The translations under genes and the position numbers were made by a program. The notes beneath the pieces were generated by a model, which saw only the letters and a program-made list of their open reading frames with translations, did no database searches and was not told where the DNA came from. From Hellea sp965224755 (GTDB lineage Bacteria > Pseudomonadota > Alphaproteobacteria > Caulobacterales > Maricaulaceae), in contig OZ245061.1 of assembly GCA_965224755.1 (NCBI GenBank), positions 1,798,001 to 1,862,000 of the forward strand: a DNA stretch of 64,000 bases, written 5' to 3'. Below, piece by piece: positions 54,202-63,085 of this stretch. Position 1 is the stretch's first letter. The number at the start of each line of letters is the position of its first letter.

Positions 54202-56409
54202 ATGGAACTCACTCGCGACAGCATCTTGAAGGCCGTCAGCGGCGAGCCGGACAGGCTTGACAATAAGGGTCTCGCGCGAAGGCTTGGCGTCAAAGGCGAA
54301 GACCGCCGAGTGCTGCGCAGTCTGTTGCGCAACCTTGTCGATGACGGCATCTTGATAAAATCAAAAAACAAGACATTTCGCGAATCCGGTGATCTGCCGG
54401 GCGTTATGGTTATCCGCGTCACCGGCCTTGACGAGCACGGCGACATGGTCGGCGAGCCGGAAGTCTGGAAACAAGACGGCCCCGCTCCGAAAGTCATTAT
54501 CCGCGAAGGGCCTGTCTCGAAAAAGGGCAAAGGACGCGCGGCAGCTACCGTCGGCGTCGGCAATCGGGCTTTGTGCCGCATCAAAAAACAAGATGGATTG
54601 ATTATTGCGCAAGTGATGAAACGGCTCGGCGCCGGCCCGTCTAAAAACTTAGGTGTTCTCTATCAAGGCGGGCGCGGTTGGCGCATTCAGCCCGCCGATA
54701 AAAAGTCCCGCCATGATTACAAGCCTGTCAAAGTCCCGGAGGGCACAGAAAATAACACCTTGGTATTTTTCCAATCCAGCCGCCGAAATCAGGGCGATGT
54801 CCGCCTCGCCGAGATTGTTGAAATTATTGGCTCCGCGAATGACGGCAAGGCAGCTTCGCTGATATCCTTGCATCAACATGAAATCCCAATGGGGTTTGAC
54901 GATGATGTTATTGCCGAAGCTAAATCTCTTAAACTTCCTAAATTATCTAAGTACAGAGAGGACTTACGCCATCTTCCTCTTGTAACGATTGACCCTGTTG
55001 ACGCCAAAGATTTTGATGATGCGGTTTATGCAAAACCGACAAAGTCGGGCTGGGATGTTTGGGTTGCCATTGCCGATGTCGCCGCCTTTGTGACGCCGGA
55101 AAGCGCGCTGGATAAGACGGCCCGCGATAAGGGCAATTCCGTCTACCTCCCCGACCGCGTCGAGCCGATGCTGCCCCATGATCTGTCCTCCAATCTCTGC
55201 TCCCTGCGCCCTAATGAAGATCGTGCCTGTATGGCCGTAAACATGAAATTCGACAAGACCGGCGTGAAGACATCACATAAATTTCACCGCGGCATCATGC
55301 GCTCCCATGCCCGCCTCACCTATGAACAGGCGCAGGAAGCTTTTGACGGCCATCCGGGCAAAGCCGCCGCGCCTGTCGAGGATATTCTCAAAGACATCTA
55401 CGCCGCCTATAAAACCCTGCGCAAGGCCCGGACGGAACGTGCGCCGCTGGCCATTGAGCTGCCTGAACGCCGCGTACATGTGAACGATAAGGGCGAGGTC
55501 ACTGCCATCACGATCCGCGAGCGCTTTGACGCCCATAAGCTTGTTGAAGAATTTATGGTGCAAGCCAATGTCGCTGCTGCCGAAGCGCTCTCTGCCAAAA
55601 ATATCACAACAATTGTACGCGTCCATGAACCCCCGTCCCGCGAAAAACTGCAAGGTCTGTCGGACTTTCTTCCTGCCGTCGGTCTGAAATGGGCACTCGG
55701 CGAACGCGCGAGCACAAAGCGGCTCAATACTCTGCTCGCCAAAGCCGCAGAAAAAGGCCTTTCGGAAGTCGTCGGCATGTCAGTATTGCGCAGCCAGTCA
55801 CAAGCCATATATTCACCTGATCCCAAAGGCCATTTCGGGCTCAACCTGACCCATTACGCGCATTTCACCTCGCCGATTCGGCGCTATGCCGATCTGGTTG
55901 TTCACCGCGCCTTGATCTCTGCCTTTGATCTTGGAGAGGACGGCACAAGCGCCTCCGAAGCCTCGCGCTTAAAAGAGATCAGCGAACATATCTCCGGCAC
56001 AGAACGCCGCGCTATGGCCGCCGAACGCGATGCCAAAGACCGCTATGTCGCGACCTACCTTGAGAAGAAAATAGGCGCAGAATTTGACGCCCGGATTAAC
56101 GGCGTGACCAATTTCGGCTTATTTATAACACTCGACGAAACCGGGGCTGACGGCCTTATCCCGGCGCGCGCATTGGGCCGTGAATATTTCGTGCTGGACG
56201 AAAAACAAAAAGCACTAATCGGCGCAGAATCGGGCGCGACCTACCGTTTTGGCCGCCAAGTCAAAGTCCGCCTTATCGAAGCCACGCCGATCACAGGCGG
56301 ATTGATTTTTGAAATGCTGACCAAGCCAGAGCCGGGTAAAAAGCCGAGGCGTGGTGATTTTAGAAAGCCGCCTCATCGCGGATCTAAGCACCGCAGGAAA
56401 AGACGGTGA
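54202..56409 (+). CDS. rnr: Ribonuclease R
   Basis: A 735-residue 3'-5' exoribonuclease of the RNB family, able to digest structured RNA. An N-terminal winged helix and cold-shock-like domains precede the RNB core (VTIDPVDAKDFDDAVYA with catalytic Asp residues; HYAHFTSPIRRYADLVVHR). An S1 domain (ARINGVTNFGLFITLDETG) and basic tail follow. The start at 54202 gives MELTRDSILKAV; the frame upstream of it is repeat DNA. Confidence 0.96.
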   Translation: MELTRDSILKAVSGEPDRLDNKGLARRLGVKGEDRRVLRSLLRNLVDDGILIKSKNKTFRESGDLPGVMVIRVTGLDEHGDMVGEPEVWKQDGPAPKVIIREGPVSKKGKGRAAATVGVGNRALCRIKKQDGLIIAQVMKRLGAGPSKNLGVLYQGGRGWRIQPADKKSRHDYKPVKVPEGTENNTLVFFQSSRRNQGDVRLAEIVEIIGSANDGKAASLISLHQHEIPMGFDDDVIAEAKSLKLPKLSKYREDLRHLPLVTIDPVDAKDFDDAVYAKPTKSGWDVWVAIADVAAFVTPESALDKTARDKGNSVYLPDRVEPMLPHDLSSNLCSLRPNEDRACMAVNMKFDKTGVKTSHKFHRGIMRSHARLTYEQAQEAFDGHPGKAAAPVEDILKDIYAAYKTLRKARTERAPLAIELPERRVHVNDKGEVTAITIRERFDAHKLVEEFMVQANVAAAEALSAKNITTIVRVHEPPSREKLQGLSDFLPAVGLKWALGERASTKRLNTLLAKAAEKGLSEVVGMSVLRSQSQAIYSPDPKGHFGLNLTHYAHFTSPIRRYADLVVHRALISAFDLGEDGTSASEASRLKEISEHISGTERRAMAAERDAKDRYVATYLEKKIGAEFDARINGVTNFGLFITLDETGADGLIPARALGREYFVLDEKQKALIGAESGATYRFGRQVKVRLIEATPITGGLIFEMLTKPEPGKKPRRGDFRKPPHRGSKHRRKRR

Positions 56410-57152
56410 AAGACTTAAGCCCGCAGTCAATTGGCGATACTCAAATGACGGAAACTGAGCGCGAACGCCGCGCCGCGCTGGGCCGCGCCTCGCGCCCGCG
56501 TATAGCCTCAACCATCGTGCTGACCCACGGCCCGAAGGATAATCCCCGTATCCTGATGGGCCAGCGCTCCTCGCGCCATGATTTCATGCCCAGCGTTTAT
56601 GTCTTTCCCGGCGGGCGCGTCGATAGGGGTGATAGCTATGTCGATTATGCGGGCGATCTGTCCCCGCGCACAGAGACTATTCTTGAGACCGTGTTTTCGC
56701 CCCGCAAAGCCCGCGCTGTTGCCTTGGCCTCTATCCGCGAGACCTATGAGGAGACATCTCTCCTACTGGGCCGTAGCGCCAAGACCCTACAAAACCACCG
56801 CAGCCCGTCATGGGACGCTTTTCGCGAAGCAGGCCTAAAGCCTGACTTAAGCGGTATAGAAGTCTTTGGCCGCGCTATCACCCCGCCTCATCGTCATAAA
56901 CGCTTTGATGCGTGGTTTTTTATCAAGCATCTGGACACTCCGGGCCTGCCAGCCATAGCAGATAGTTCCGAGCTGCTGAATGTCGGCTGGTTTACCTTTG
57001 ACCAGATTAAAAATCTCGAATTACAACGCGCCACAGAAATGATGCTTAAAGTGCTTAAACAATACCTTGCCTATGACCGCCCGCCCCAACACATCTTTTT
57101 TTCACATGCCCTACGCGGTAATTTCATCACAGAAACCTTCCCAAAAGGCTGA
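56406..57152 (+). CDS. NUDIX hydrolase
   Basis: A 248-residue NUDIX protein. The box is a diverged one, with FPGGRVDRGD followed after a long insert by RETYEETSLLLG. The substrate is unknown. A GTG start overlaps the rnr stop (GTGA), so translation is coupled to rnr; an ATG at 56445 is the alternative. Confidence 0.82.
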   Translation: MKDLSPQSIGDTQMTETERERRAALGRASRPRIASTIVLTHGPKDNPRILMGQRSSRHDFMPSVYVFPGGRVDRGDSYVDYAGDLSPRTETILETVFSPRKARAVALASIRETYEETSLLLGRSAKTLQNHRSPSWDAFREAGLKPDLSGIEVFGRAITPPHRHKRFDAWFFIKHLDTPGLPAIADSSELLNVGWFTFDQIKNLELQRATEMMLKVLKQYLAYDRPPQHIFFSHALRGNFITETFPKG

Positions 57153-57222
57153 AAACCCCTGTTGACACGGGAATCTTTGCGGCTATGTTCCGCGCTTCGA
57201 TTTCAATAGAAGGGCGAGAGCC

Positions 57223-57390
57223 ATGGCGAAGCCAACCACAATCAAAATTCGACTGAATAGCACAGCCGGCACCGGTTATTTTTACGTGACCAAAAAGAAT
57301 GCCCGCACGATGACAGAAAAAATGGTTAAGAAGAAATATGACCCCGTCGTGCGCAAACATGTCGACTTCAAAGAAGGCAAGATTAAGTAA
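57223..57390 (+). CDS. rpmG: 50S ribosomal protein L33
   Basis: A 55-residue protein, MAKPTTIKIRLNSTAGTGYF then YVTKKNARTM and KKKYDPVVRKHVDFKEGKIK. Zinc-binding cysteines are absent, as in the C-minus form. It is followed directly by an intrinsic terminator. Confidence 0.95.
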   Translation: MAKPTTIKIRLNSTAGTGYFYVTKKNARTMTEKMVKKKYDPVVRKHVDFKEGKIK

Positions 57391-57411
57391 TCAAGCCGCC
57401 GTAAATTACGA

Positions 57412-57440
57412 AACAGCCGCTCATTATGGGCGGCTTTTTT
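57412..57440 (+). terminator. Intrinsic terminator of rpmG
   Basis: AGCCGC (57415-57420) pairs with GCGGCT (57430-57435) and is followed by six T. It also sits at the end of the convergent pleD gene. Confidence 0.85.
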
Positions 57441-58806
57441 ATGCCGCCTTTTTTTTCAACTCTGCCGCCGAGAACACCTGATTTCGCCCCGCCTGTTTGG
57501 CTTTATAAAGCGCATCATCAGCGCGTTTGAAAACGTCGCGAAGTTGTTCCCCCGGCTGCACTTGGGCTACGCCTGCGCTGGTCGTGATACGAAGCGCCTG
57601 CCCGTCCACAAATATTGGGGTGCCCGCAATCAAGCCGCGAACACGGTCAGCGGCAATTAAGGCTTCACCCTCACCTGTATTAGGCATAGCAACCATGAAT
57701 TCTTCGCCCCCATAACGGCTAACGACATCCACGGCCCGCATATTACTGACAAGTCGTGTCGCCACTTCCATAAGTATCTGGTCGCCCATATCATGGCCCA
57801 GAATATCATTCACGCGTTTAAAGTGGTCAATATCGAAGATCATAATCGAGAAAGCTTCATCCTTTTCTTCGAGGCTTCCGAAAAACGGTTCGATGGAACG
57901 GTCGAAATAGCGGCGATTGCCAAGGCCCGTCAACGGGTCCGAGACCACCATTTCGAGGTTCTCGTTGAAATTATCCCGTAAACTATCAGCGTAAAATTTC
58001 CGGCGCAGCAATGTATTCACCCGCGCATGCATTTCCTGTAATTCTACCGGACGCATCAGCGTATCATTGATGCCAATATCATAAGCGCGAACAAGCCGAG
58101 CTTCATCTTCAGGGTCGCCGACGGCCAAAATCGGTGTTTCCCGGCTAGCCTCGTTAAAACGGAGACTGGCGCAAACTCGCAGGCCGTCAAAACTATCAGC
58201 CACAAGGCTAACAATGATGAGGTCCACACCCGTCTTAGCCCGGCGAAGGGCTTTGACCGGATCGCTTTCTATGACAACTCTATGCGTCTTTGAGAGCGGG
58301 CCTGAAAGTTTTTTGGCCCGGAGTTCATGATCTTCAATAATCAGAATATTGCCGCTACGTTTATGAATCTGCTCTAAAAGCGGGCGAGAATTAGCCCGCG
58401 TATGTCCCGTATGGCTGAGCAGTTGATCTGTTACCATTTTCAGGCGGAGCAGCGAACGTACCCGCGCCATCAAGTTAAAATCATTAATCGGTTTAGTGAT
58501 AAAGTCATCGGCGCCGGCTTCGAGCCCGCGAATACGGTCTTTAGTTTCTTCCAATGCCGTGACCATTATCACCGGAATATGCCAGGTTTCAGGGTCTTGT
58601 TTCAGTTTTTCACAGGCCTCGAACCCGTTCATCCCCGGCATCATGGCGTCCATCAAGATAAGGTCGAGCTTTTCGCGGCCCGCAATCTCTAGCGCCTTAT
58701 AACCGCTTTTAGCCGTTAAAACATCGTAATATTCCGCCTGTAGCTTGACTTCCAACAGATGAAGGTTGGGCGCGAGGTCGTCGACAATGAGGATACGAGC
58801 GGACAT
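57439..58806 (-). CDS. pleD: Response-regulator diguanylate cyclase PleD
   Basis: A 455-residue protein with two receiver domains and a GGDEF domain. Receiver 1 has Asp9, Asp10, phospho-acceptor Asp53 (LILMDAMMPGMNG) and the KP pair. Receiver 2 lacks an acceptor (VDLIIVSLVADSFDG, Ser in its place) and serves as an adaptor for dimerisation, as known for Caulobacter PleD. The cyclase domain carries GGEEF with the RAVD inhibitory site just before it. It makes c-di-GMP to steer the swarmer-to-stalked transition. Confidence 0.96.
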   Translation of the reverse strand: MSARILIVDDLAPNLHLLEVKLQAEYYDVLTAKSGYKALEIAGREKLDLILMDAMMPGMNGFEACEKLKQDPETWHIPVIMVTALEETKDRIRGLEAGADDFITKPINDFNLMARVRSLLRLKMVTDQLLSHTGHTRANSRPLLEQIHKRSGNILIIEDHELRAKKLSGPLSKTHRVVIESDPVKALRRAKTGVDLIIVSLVADSFDGLRVCASLRFNEASRETPILAVGDPEDEARLVRAYDIGINDTLMRPVELQEMHARVNTLLRRKFYADSLRDNFNENLEMVVSDPLTGLGNRRYFDRSIEPFFGSLEEKDEAFSIMIFDIDHFKRVNDILGHDMGDQILMEVATRLVSNMRAVDVVSRYGGEEFMVAMPNTGEGEALIAADRVRGLIAGTPIFVDGQALRITTSAGVAQVQPGEQLRDVFKRADDALYKAKQAGRNQVFSAAELKKKAA

Positions 58807-58814
58807 AGCGCGCT

Positions 58815-59186
58815 CTACGCAGCTTCGACGAACTTACGCACCGTAGCAAGGAAAGAGGACACTGTGATCGGCTTGGCGATATAGGCCTCACAGCCCCCGT
58901 CGCGAATGCGTTTCTCGTCGCCCTTCATGGCAAAGGCGGTGACAGCAACGACCGGAATACCGGCCAAGTCTTTATCATCCTTAATCCATTTGGTGACTTC
59001 CAGACCGGAGACTTCCGGCAATTGGATATCCATCAAAATCAGGTCCGGCTTATAAGAGCGCGCAATACCAATAGCTTTCAGTCCCTCTCGGGTCTGGCGG
59101 GTATCATAGCCATGCGCTTCGAGAAGGTCGGCGAACAATTTCATGTTCAGCTCGTTATCTTCGACAATGAGGACTTTTTTTGGCAT
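58815..59186 (-). CDS. divK: Single-domain response regulator DivK
   Basis: A 123-residue receiver with phospho-acceptor Asp53 (LILMDIQLPEVSGLEVTKW) and the family-specific VVAVTAFAMKGDEKRIRDGG. In Caulobacter DivK controls DivJ, PleC and CckA and thereby CtrA. The ATG at 59186 gives the usual MPKKVLIVEDNELN. It lies 8 bases upstream of pleD, the classical divK-pleD operon. Confidence 0.96.
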   Translation of the reverse strand: MPKKVLIVEDNELNMKLFADLLEAHGYDTRQTREGLKAIGIARSYKPDLILMDIQLPEVSGLEVTKWIKDDKDLAGIPVVAVTAFAMKGDEKRIRDGGCEAYIAKPITVSSFLATVRKFVEAA

Positions 59187-59390
59187 GATTTGTAACATAT
59201 TCCCGGTTCACCATTTTGCAGAACGTTGTCCGCGATTTGTAATTCTCTACAGCATCTCTATGACACAATATCCTTAATCAACGGTGTGTTGAGTGTTCAG
59301 AGTGGATTAACCATAATAGAGACTTCACACCGTTTCAGAAATGGAACATATGTAGAACATTATTTAAGGAGTCGTGAATCTGTCAAAGTC

Positions 59391-59603
59391 AGGTAGTCTT
59401 TTCATAATAGGATTTCATCAAGATATGCGCCAATTTCATTCAGTTCTAAGAAAAAGACCGAAAGCGTGCGTCCGCAGGGTGAGGTATTTTGATGACGAAA
59501 TGGATGAAATTGGCCATACCGCTTTGCGGCGGAACGCTTTTCTCCTAACAGCGGGGCAAAACCGTCTCCGTCTTGATAAATTCCTATTATGAATAGACTA
59601 CCT
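59391..59603. mobile_element. MITE-like element with 33-bp terminal inverted repeats
   Basis: The left end begins AGGTAGTCTTTTCATAATAG and runs on to 59423; the right end is TCTTGATAAATTCCTATTAT running to GACTACCT at 59603. The 33-base ends match in inverse orientation with three mismatches. An inner inverted pair GCCAATTTCAT/ATGAAATTGGC is also present. There is no transposase, so it would be non-autonomous. No target duplication was recognised. The right end lies six bases before the preferred dinB start codon. Confidence 0.7.
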
Positions 59604-59609
59604 AGCAAC

Positions 59610-60905
59610 ATGATTAAATTATGTCGGGACTGCAGTGCCGATGTGCAAGGAGGAAACTGTCATTGCTGCGGCTCTACGCGCCTGCTCTCCCATCCTGAAT
59701 TGGGCGAGCTTTCTATCGCCCATGTCGATTGCGATGCCTTTTTTTGTTCCGTGGAGAAGCGCGATAATCCCGACATCCGCGACAAGCCCGTCATTGTTGG
59801 CGGCGGGCACCGGGGGGTCGTTGCTGCCGCCTGTTATCATGCCCGCATCTACAGCGTACATTCCGCCATGCCGATGTTTAAAGCGCTTAAACTCTGCCCT
59901 GACGCCGTCGTTGTGCGCGGCAATATGGATAAATATGCGCGGGACGGCGCGATTATCCGCGAAATGATGCGGGACTTGACTCCCATGGTCGAACCGCTCT
60001 CCATTGATGAAGCCTTTATGGATTTATCAGGAACGCAGCGCGTACATAGCAGAACGCCCGCCCAAAGCCTTATCGGGCTGCAAAATGATATTCTGAAAGA
60101 GGTCGGGGTGACGGTCTCGGTTGGTCTGTCCTATAATAAGTTCCTCGCCAAGACGGCCTCGGATCTGGATAAACCCAATGGTTTTGCGGTGCTCGGCAAG
60201 GCAGATGCGTTGGGTTTTCTGGCTGATAAGCCTGTTAGCTTCATTTACGGCGTTGGCCCTGCTTTTACGCGCAGCCTAGCGAAGGCGGGCATTCACACAA
60301 TCACTGATGTCAGGCGGCAATCAGATAAATCCATGGCGGAGCGCTTTGGCGATATGGGGCTACATCTGGCCCGCCTCGCCCGCGCCGAAGATAGCCGTCC
60401 GGTTAAGCGGGTAAGCAAACGCAAATCAGTTTCGGCTGAAACCACTTTTTTTGAAGATATATCCGATCTGGAAGTGCTCAAAGACAAGCTCTGGCAAGTC
60501 TGCCTGAAAACGGCGGATCGGAGCAAGGCAAAAAATCTGGCGGGGACTGTGGTGACGCTAAAACTAAAAACCAAACAGTTTGAGAGCCTGACGCGCCGCC
60601 GCACCCTGCCTCAGCCGGTACAGCTTGCTGACGTTATTTTTCGCACCTGCCTTCCGATGTTGGAAAAAGAAGTCTCCAAATATAATGGGGGCCGTAAATT
60701 CAGGCTTATTGGGGCGGGCATATCAGGCCTCACCCAACCTGTTGGCGATAGCGGCGATCTGCTCGACCCGTCTGCCGCCAAGCGCGGCATAGCGGAACGC
60801 GCCAGCGATAAAGCTCGCGCTAAATTTGGCAAAGATGCGGTCATGACAGGGCGCGGATTTCGCGGTAAAAGGCCCAAGCCCTCACCAAAAAACTCTTCGC
60901 CGTAG
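59610..60905 (+). CDS. dinB: DNA polymerase IV
   Basis: A 431-residue Y-family translesion polymerase. An N-terminal zinc-ribbon (CRDC and CHCCG), as in many alphaproteobacterial DinB proteins, precedes the catalytic domain (IAHVDCDAFFCSVEKRDNP; PLSIDEAFMDLSG with the catalytic Asp-Glu). A helix-hairpin-helix (IYGVGPAFTRSLAKAGI) and the little finger follow. The ATG at 59589 lies inside the MITE-like repeat, so 59610 (MIKLCRDC) is preferred. Confidence 0.93.
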   Translation: MIKLCRDCSADVQGGNCHCCGSTRLLSHPELGELSIAHVDCDAFFCSVEKRDNPDIRDKPVIVGGGHRGVVAAACYHARIYSVHSAMPMFKALKLCPDAVVVRGNMDKYARDGAIIREMMRDLTPMVEPLSIDEAFMDLSGTQRVHSRTPAQSLIGLQNDILKEVGVTVSVGLSYNKFLAKTASDLDKPNGFAVLGKADALGFLADKPVSFIYGVGPAFTRSLAKAGIHTITDVRRQSDKSMAERFGDMGLHLARLARAEDSRPVKRVSKRKSVSAETTFFEDISDLEVLKDKLWQVCLKTADRSKAKNLAGTVVTLKLKTKQFESLTRRRTLPQPVQLADVIFRTCLPMLEKEVSKYNGGRKFRLIGAGISGLTQPVGDSGDLLDPSAAKRGIAERASDKARAKFGKDAVMTGRGFRGKRPKPSPKNSSP

Positions 60906-60912
60906 TTTAACT

Positions 60913-61407
60913 CTAAAGCTTTGGATGAGCAAAACCTCTGAAATACATCCAGATATCATCCTCATCACGGCTGGCCGCATTTCGCCATGTTGGCGCTGTG
61001 TCGAGATTAAGCACCTTCCCGTCCGGGGACGTCACGAAAACTGTAGGCGTACCTACAATATCGTCCACACCGAATTTACGGGCGAGATCAATATTGCGAT
61101 CTTTTTCCCCAACATCGACATAGACGAGCTTATAATGGCTGCGGATCAAAGCCTCAAAGCGCGGCTTTTCGAAATGTGCCGCAAGCGCGCGGCTATCGTG
61201 GCACCAATTGGCGCCAAAGACTAAAAGTCCGTGTTTACCCTCAAGCTTGGCCGCCGCCAGCGTAGCTTCGATATCAGCTTTGGCATCGGCTGCGGGGTCA
61301 TAGGGCGTATATTGCGCAAAAGGCGTCTCATGCGGCTTTTCGCCGCCCAATATGGGCGTTGCGCAAGCGGAAAGTAAAACAGCGATAAGAACAAGAAAAT
61401 GTTTCAT
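60913..61407 (-). CDS. Thioredoxin-like lipoprotein with a CxxS active site
   Basis: A 164-residue protein with lipobox LSAC (Cys15) and a thioredoxin fold. The active-site position reads WCHDS (Cys69, Ser72), and GTPTVFVTSPDG includes the cis-Pro. A single catalytic cysteine favours an isomerase, glutathionylation or peroxidatic role over full disulfide exchange. The gene is convergent with dinB, 7 bases from its stop. Confidence 0.82.
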   Translation of the reverse strand: MKHFLVLIAVLLSACATPILGGEKPHETPFAQYTPYDPAADAKADIEATLAAAKLEGKHGLLVFGANWCHDSRALAAHFEKPRFEALIRSHYKLVYVDVGEKDRNIDLARKFGVDDIVGTPTVFVTSPDGKVLNLDTAPTWRNAASRDEDDIWMYFRGFAHPKL

Positions 61408-61461
61408 GCAGCTAAGCTAACATAGCTTTGCATCTATTGGATAGGTTTTGTAACAAGATAT

Positions 61462-62091
61462 ATGAGAATTTTTTCTTTTTGGAAGCGAAAGCCGCCGCCC
61501 ACCCGGCCAATCCCTCAACCCGTTGCGAAATCACCGGCCTTAAGCCTCGACATTCGCCGTCATTTCTACAATGAACCCGGCTTTCAGTGTTATACCAGCT
61601 TCTTCGCCCATTGGGGCGGCTGGATTACGGCGGGGCATTGCTTAACCGACGCCGGAGACCTGCTCCCGCCATTTGCCTCAGTTTCAAAGGGAGACTATCA
61701 GTCTTGGCCTGACGGGCTGGATGCGGCCTTGATTGGATGCGCCCTGCCGGCAAAATGTCCTGCCGCCCCCGTCATCGGGCAAAAACTCATTATCAAAGGC
61801 TTCCCCGCCGGAGCGCGCACCCTAGAGACCCGAAGCGGCCATGTTTATATTGAACGCGGGGCCGGGTCAGGGACTTGGATTGCCCATATCAAAACACCGG
61901 ACGAACCCGTTGTAACAGGCATGAGCGGCGGCCCCGTCATAGACGCCAATACAGGCATGCCTATCGGCATAGTCATCACCCGCAACAGCCCGGCAGACCT
62001 CAATAATGACCGCGACCCGGATGAAAGTTGTGATTTCATCGCGCTGTCAGCGGTGTGGGAGGCAGTCAGCCGCTTGCAAAATATCAGCTAA
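61462..62091 (+). CDS. Trypsin-like serine protease domain protein
   Basis: A 209-residue protein with the S1 catalytic triad: His59 in TAGHC, Asp87 in GLDAAL and Ser155 in GMSGGPV. No signal peptide or transmembrane segment is seen in the basic Pro-rich N-terminus, so its location is uncertain. The small size and lack of a pro-segment fit phage-like or cytosolic trypsin-fold proteins. The 3' end overlaps the next gene by 4 bases. Confidence 0.8.
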   Translation: MRIFSFWKRKPPPTRPIPQPVAKSPALSLDIRRHFYNEPGFQCYTSFFAHWGGWITAGHCLTDAGDLLPPFASVSKGDYQSWPDGLDAALIGCALPAKCPAAPVIGQKLIIKGFPAGARTLETRSGHVYIERGAGSGTWIAHIKTPDEPVVTGMSGGPVIDANTGMPIGIVITRNSPADLNNDRDPDESCDFIALSAVWEAVSRLQNIS

Positions 62092-62507
62092 AACAACCGC
62101 GCGGCCTGTGCGCAGGCCATAATGATCAATATAAGCGTTGAAAGCGCGAAGAGGCTAAACCGCGCCATGACTTTATTGACGGTGATCTGCACCAAGCTAT
62201 GCAAAATACGTAATATTACATAGCCCCAGGCACAATAGAGCATGAGCGAGCTCGCGCCGCCCGTCAGCGAAATATAAAACATCAAAGCATAAAAAATCGT
62301 CGGCTGTTCCATCAGATGGTTATAATTATGCGCCGCGAATTGCGCATATTCAGGCATCTTTGCCTTCCACTCTCCATCCGGATTTCGGGCTGTGTCAGGC
62401 GCGATCTTGGCTTTGTTCATCGCCGGAATACGGCGAGCATACATCACGCACCAAATTATCAGCGACCAAAGAATAAGTACCAGAACTGGCGTTAGAAAAT
62501 TAGACAT
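62088..62507 (-). CDS. MAPEG-family membrane protein
   Basis: A 139-residue protein with four TM helices and the MAPEG-type loop HNYNHLMEQPTIFYAL. It may act in glutathione or lipid peroxide metabolism, or be an uncharacterised small transporter-like protein. AAGGGGAA stands seven bases before the ATG. Confidence 0.82.
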   Translation of the reverse strand: MSNFLTPVLVLILWSLIIWCVMYARRIPAMNKAKIAPDTARNPDGEWKAKMPEYAQFAAHNYNHLMEQPTIFYALMFYISLTGGASSLMLYCAWGYVILRILHSLVQITVNKVMARFSLFALSTLILIIMACAQAARLF

Positions 62508-62563
62508 GATGTTTCCCCTTATATAATTTACGACATTGTGCGCGAAACCTGTGTTTTGTCCAT

Positions 62564-62593
62564 AAAAAAAGCCCCGCCGACTGGCAGGGCTTC
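62564..62593 (-). terminator. Intrinsic terminator of the cold-shock gene
   Basis: On the minus strand GAAGCCCTGCC and GGCGGGGCTTTTTTT form a stem with a short loop followed by seven T. It ends the csp transcript from the right. Confidence 0.88.
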
Positions 62594-62617
62594 AAAATTG
62601 AATACTCAGCGAACTGA

Positions 62618-62839
62618 CTAGTCAGCCATAGTGAGATTATCAACAGCCGTTTTGCCGGAGCGCTCATCAACAGCAGTATCATAGGAGACTTTGTCGCCTT
62701 CATTCAAGCCTTGCAGACCTGAACGCTGAACGGATGAGATGTGAACAAATACATCTGTTCCGCCATCATCGGGTTGAATAAAGCCGAAGCCTTTTGTGGT
62801 ATTGAAGAACTTAACTGTTCCGGTTTTCATATCTGACAT
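62618..62839 (-). CDS. Cold-shock protein (CspA family)
   Basis: A 73-residue single-stranded nucleic-acid-binding protein. RNP1 is KGFGFIQ and RNP2 VFVHIS, as in the family. AAGGA stands seven bases before the ATG. A leader of up to 240 bases lies upstream, long enough for the temperature-sensing structures known in other csp mRNAs, though none was worked out here. Confidence 0.95.
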   Translation of the reverse strand: MSDMKTGTVKFFNTTKGFGFIQPDDGGTDVFVHISSVQRSGLQGLNEGDKVSYDTAVDERSGKTAVDNLTMAD

Positions 62840-63085
62840 GGGTAATTCCTTTCACGTCATATTTATGCGGGCGCCAACATGGTGCCTACGAGTAGTCGAT
62901 GCGGGGAAGAAAAAAACACATAGTCTCTACTCCGTTGGACTGGAGCAGATAATAAGCCGGATTGTCTGGCCGTAATCGATATCCGCCATGTAGGGTGTTT
63001 TTCGCAGATTGCAAGCGATGATTTTACATAAAATACAGCCATGCTTAACAAGCGCTGCCGCAGGGTTTCTTTCATATGGGCCGTA
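62840..63085 (-). other. Leader/intergenic region upstream of the cold-shock gene
   Basis: This 246-base stretch contains no convincing gene. One 70-codon frame on the minus strand has no ribosome-binding site or family match. It is more likely the promoter and 5' leader of csp. Confidence 0.5.

Noticed and set aside
59374..59592. 72-codon frame with AAGGAG and GTG before dinB
   Set aside because: It runs through the inverted-repeat element and mirrors the opposite strand, so it is probably chance coding. The ribosome-binding site may be left from an older gene start.
62863..63075. 70-codon minus-strand frame upstream of csp
   Set aside because: No ribosome-binding site and no recognisable sequence; more likely the csp leader.
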